Below the pieces are notes generated by a model. It searched no databases. It was not told the origin of the DNA and saw nothing but the letters and a program-made list of their open reading frames with translations. Below, piece after piece: positions 60,019 to 64,000 of a stretch of 64,000 bases of DNA (its first letter is position 1; the number at the start of each line of letters is the position of its first letter). Location: contig NC_046677.1 of assembly GCF_003369915.1 (NCBI RefSeq), positions 13,454,001-13,518,000 of the forward strand, in the 5' to 3' direction. The DNA comes from Drosophila miranda (taxonomy: Eukaryota > Arthropoda > Insecta > Diptera > Drosophilidae). A program made the position numbers and the translations under genes.

Positions 60019-62460
60019 TCCTCAGTCATTGCCAGTGCCTGTGTCTGGGCATTTTTATTTGCTTTTGGCTCTTTTGTGGTCGTCGCTGTCCATTTTTTTG
60101 AGACGCTCAAGAGGCTGCTTCTCTCGGCTACCTAATTTAAATTTCTCACATTACAATTAAATTTGAAGAAAACTTGTCCGAGGCATTCAAGAGATTCAGG
60201 AGATTCGCCATGTGGACCACCGCTTCATCTGGCCGTTTACCTCTCAGTGAAACTGTGAGGGCCTGCCACGGCATTCCCCATCTGACAGTTTAGTGCCAAA
60301 TTAATGTAACATTTTTCGAGAAACTGCCAGAACAGTGTGCGTATATAATTATGTATATCCCAAATTGGATTTAATTGAATGTGATGTGGGGGCCGGGAGA
60401 CATCCCAACGGGTCTCGCAGGGTTGAGGTGAATGTCTCCAAGAAACTCTGGAATGCTTTTGACACGGGTGGCTCCTTGGGATGTTGGGAAGGAAAACGCA
60501 CTGATCACTTTCTTCAGGAGATTTCATGAATGATCAGTGATCGTCGATCAGTGATCAAAAGAACTTTCTTGAAGATGTTTCGATTGCTCACATTCATCTA
60601 TCCTTCCAAAGCAATCAAGAACTTTTGTTTACCCCAAAGATCAAGTGATTAAGGCAATTTCCAAGCTCCATCAATTCTGATTATCGCTAGAGAGGCATTT
60701 GTTGATCTACCTCGAGATAGATCAAAGGAAATAAATCAGTTGATCAGGGAACTTCATTAGCTACTACCAACAGCATTAGCCCCATTTCTGTGGCCTCAAT
60801 TCGGACCCGTACGAACCTTTCTCCAAGTCCCCTGCTGAGTGGACGTATTCGTATGTCCTAGATCATTTCACTACCGAATCAGCTAGAGAGACAACACACT
60901 GCCACTACCTCCCATTAAATGCAGCTCATCAACAACAAACAAAACGGGCTTCCTGTTGCCAAAAATAAACTTTTTCATAAAGGAAATCTACGACGGAGTA
61001 CTGGCACTGGCACCCAATGTGTGTGCCGATCGGGCAGCCTACGGCGCTCTATATCAAATAATTAACACAATTTCCAATCTACTGAATATAAAACGAAATC
61101 GAAATCAAAATCCAAACTCTACAAACAATTCAATTGCAATTATGCAATAAAGATTGGAAAAACCGAACCGAACCGAACCGAAAGAAACAAAACGAAACGA
61201 AACCATTTCTACGACTATATATGCGAATCCACATGTGGCCATGTCCAGTCGAGAGACTGATCAAACGGGTCAGCGGGTGGTTGCTCTGGTGGTGGAGCAC
61301 TGGAAGATACTCAAATACTTTATGGCGGTTTTCCTCTCCCTCTCTCCGTACCGAACTTTTCTTTCTACATTCGAATTATGAAGGCGTTAAATGATGAGTT
61401 TCCCCCAGTTTTTCGCCTGTTTCGGTTTCTGGTGTGAATTGTGCACACTGGGAGATGTGCGAAATGTACAACAGTTTCTCTAAGTGGGTTACATTTAATG
61501 AAGTTGTGTGCAGTGTGTGTGTGTGTGGCAGGTAGGGGAAAGAAGGAAGAGTCGAAAATTAAGTTGCCAACAGGTGGAGAATCTTAGCTGTCTTGAGGAG
61601 GATGCGGAATATTAGTTTTTTGTCTGTCCAATGGGAGGAGTAAAGGGGAGGAGGACAGGAGATTTTATAGTTGAATCTTACCCAAAATAATAATACGGAT
61701 CATGCTTTTTCCATGCATTGATTGAGGATAAGTTGAACGTTTAGGTAGAAAATAAATGCCATGTAGATGCTTTCAAAATGAAATACAGTTGAGTTTTAGA
61801 AAGGAGCCCATTTTTCAGCAGAAGTCCTCTTTCTGAAGCTTCTGAACTTAAACCCGAACAAAAACAGAAGCAAAACTGTCGCATTTCATTGCCAAAATCA
61901 GCTAAAAATCCAAATCAATAGAGTGGGGGAAATTTGATATCTCATTCCGGATCCTGCCATCCCTCCTGCGACCTTCCTCTCGTGAGCGGGAGTCAGTCAA
62001 GTGTGCGGACTAGCCGCCAGCTAATTACCTAGAATTGTCACATCTAATTAAAACAAATTCAAGCGTCGCGAGGCAGGCGACACTCTCCTCTCCAGACACG
62101 CATTGTCGAGATAAATGCGAAATACGAAAATGCGAAAGCTCTCGTATTTTACCAACAAACTGGCAGGCAGGGTAGAGGCAAACGACGTGCAAAAACGGGT
62201 TTTCAGCACACATTCCATTAATTTCGGGCTTAGTCTAAGAAAAATGAGGAAAATTGCACTACAGCTGGCAGTGGCTGTAGCTGTGGGGACAGGGACAGGG
62301 ACCAGACAAGCCCAGTAGCCACGCATGCCTGGGCGCATGAAAAACATAAGGAAAATAGTGAGGAAAATAATGAACCGGCATAAGAAATGACTTAATCGCT
62401 GGCGGCTTGTTAACCCCGGCCTCAGGCGCGACTCTAGCGATGCAAGTGGGCAGGGTCTTG

Positions 62461-62500
62461 CGGTACGGGTACGGGTATGGGTACGCGTACGGGTACGGGG
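62461..62500. repeat. (GGTACG)n hexamer repeat
   Basis: GGTACGGGTACGGGTATGGG-type sequence, about six hexamers with two substitutions. Confidence 0.9.
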
Positions 62501-64000
62501 ACTTTAAGTAGCTGCACAAATAAAGATTTACGGCAATTTACTTGAAGGCCTCAACCCATGACTGCTAGCCAATAATTTCCGAGGCCTCCAAATCGCGAAT
62601 CGTTTGCAGATTATATGTCTGACTGACTCGGCTTGAAGAGTGAGGGAGAGAGAGAGAGAGGGAGCGGTGAAGACTGTCGATGGAAGGATGTGGGGGACCA
62701 CCGTCAGCGCCTTTGAGGAATTGCATAATTATAGCATTTTCCGGCCGCCCAATGACTGCTTCATCCACATTCACGTCGGCCGGCCTAGGCTCCATCTAAT
62801 TTGCTCAACAATCGCCATCCCCCCGCCATTAGGCCATGGATTGTTTGCATATAGTCTGGGAAATACTCTGGGAAAAGATACGGTTGGGTTCTATACTCTA
62901 AGAATCGGAATAAGACACATAGTGAATAGCCCTCGTGATCTGAATATTTATAGATCTGATCCTCTTGGATACATTTTGATTGAATATTTTTGACCTTCTT
63001 CTCTAATAGATTAAATTTATTTATCCGTGTCCAGAGTATTTGATTTTCACCGTCAGAAAGACAGATTTTCTCTGGCTTGTTTTTTCCGTTTTCTACCCCA
63101 AGGCTGGCACCGTTTAAGAGTCTCCATCTTCGTCTCCGTCTCCATCACCATCTCCGGTAGACCAGACAGAAGAGAAGGCAATATTTGTACATTGTAACTG
63201 CAAGATATTGATCTTAATTGTCAAGATCGCACACAGCATGCTCGGGGAGCCAGCTCTTAGACTCCGTCTAGTCGGGAGTTCAAGCAAGTTGCATTGTTTA
63301 ACTTTGACTTTGACTTTGTGTCAGTTTATGCCTCTTTGGATAACAATCAGTGATCGTGGCTGCCTCTCGCCACTCGCCTCTCGCTCTCACTGAGAGTGTG
63401 TTTGTGTGTCATTTGATTAATCGTGTGTGTCGTGGGCCATGGGAAAAGGAAAAGGGTTACCCGCTCCAGAGAGTGTGGAGCGTAGAAAGCGGCACTCATA
63501 TGCAAATGCATATGCATATCGGTCTGACCAACCGCACTTGTACTGCTTGACTGGCACTCTTGTCTCGGCCGACTGATCCCCAGCTGCAAACTTTCAAACG
63601 AGAATCTGCCCGATTCAAGCACTTGAATCTTAACCAATTCAGAGCGAGAATCCGCCAATTGTAAGTCCCAAATGATCTTTGGGAATGACAAATTCAAGAT
63701 GACCCGAATGATCAACAATTGAGATTTATGTGCTTGGCCCAGCTTTTGTGGGCGGTCCTCTGATCGATTCAAGTGTGATATGATCGCGGAATTTTAAGCG
63801 ATGGCTTGCATTGGAATACAAAGAATATCGACAAGCGGAGTACATCAATTCAGTTCTGGGATTCGCACGGAAGGATCGTTGCAAGCATCACCGTTGGTTT
63901 GGATGATTATGTAGTTATGTGGGGTCGAAGACCATATAATATTTTGATGATCCTCTCTCATAATATTCGTTGCCCTATTCCCAAGTTTGTTTTATTTATT

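Larger units (their letters stand above)
58521..64000. other. Non-coding region to window end
   Basis: 5.5 kb without a supportable ORF. It holds simple repeats (59360-59400, 60000-60018, 62461-62500), a GATC-rich cluster (60501-60557) and an ATGCAAAT/ATGCATAT cluster (63497-63519). It likely includes the promoter and 5'UTR of the Q-rich ORF just right of 58520, and may still be wb intron. The laminin N-terminal exons are not found here. Confidence 0.5.

Noticed and set aside
1..64000. CRISPR arrays, prokaryotic operons, rRNA, tRNA genes
   Set aside because: No regular spacer arrays or Shine-Dalgarno-led gene strings; genes have introns and eukaryotic signals. No tRNA A/B-box pair or cloverleaf was noticed on reading, though a covariance search was not possible.

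Overview
The window is insect nuclear DNA, almost certainly from a Drosophila. Evidence: short 53-70 nt introns with GTAAGT/GTGAGT donors, AT-rich non-coding sequence with simple repeats, CAG-repeat-encoded glutamine runs, and proteins matching known fly genes (mTTF, the GBA2 homologue CG33090, the defence-like Reeler protein l(2)34Fc, and a laminin alpha chain best read as wing blister, wb). In D. melanogaster several of these lie, from memory, around 34-35 on chromosome arm 2L (Muller element B), so this looks like a rearranged Muller B segment of another Drosophila. An obscura-group source is a guess.

Layout. 1-1,100: the C-terminus of a NOL10/Enp2-like ribosome-biogenesis protein (+), tail to tail with a small acidic unknown gene (-). 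2,000-4,380: a TATA promoter, a 1.8 kb 5'UTR intron and the secreted Reeler protein (+). 5,109-5,715: a degenerate inverted-repeat element. 5,790-7,186: mTTF (+), three exons. 7,764-20,439: the glucosylceramidase GBA2 homologue (-), seven exons; its 8.3 kb first intron contains an intronless KCMF1-like zinc-finger gene (13,733-15,151, -). 22,848-26,038: a nardilysin-like M16 protein (+) lacking the catalytic HxxEH residues and carrying a frameshift. 26,040-29,900: no intact gene; GC-rich tandem repeats, a poly(A) tract and an LTR-like promoter, probably transposon debris. 29,935-35,184: a six-exon, 1,583-residue SPAG17/PF6-like axonemal protein (-). 36,116-45,129: the C-terminal two thirds of a laminin alpha chain (-), from LamEGF repeats through one laminin IV domain, the coiled coil and five LG domains. 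45,130-64,000: mostly non-coding, probably wb intron, with one convincing 345-400 codon glutamine-rich ORF (57.3-58.5 kb, -) that begins with a signal-like segment.

The genes are functionally unrelated: ribosome assembly, mitochondrial transcription termination, glycolipid hydrolysis, sperm axoneme, basement membrane. There is no operon-like or island-like logic. The points most worth following are the catalytically dead and frameshifted nardilysin paralogue, the Q-rich ORF whose splice phase fits the laminin exon downstream, the nested KCMF1-like gene with a lost second finger, two GC-AG introns, and a repeat shared between 21.5 and 42.6 kb. Exon boundaries were read by eye from splice consensus and reading phase. 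No alignment or database search was run; family matches rest on recalled homologue sequences.
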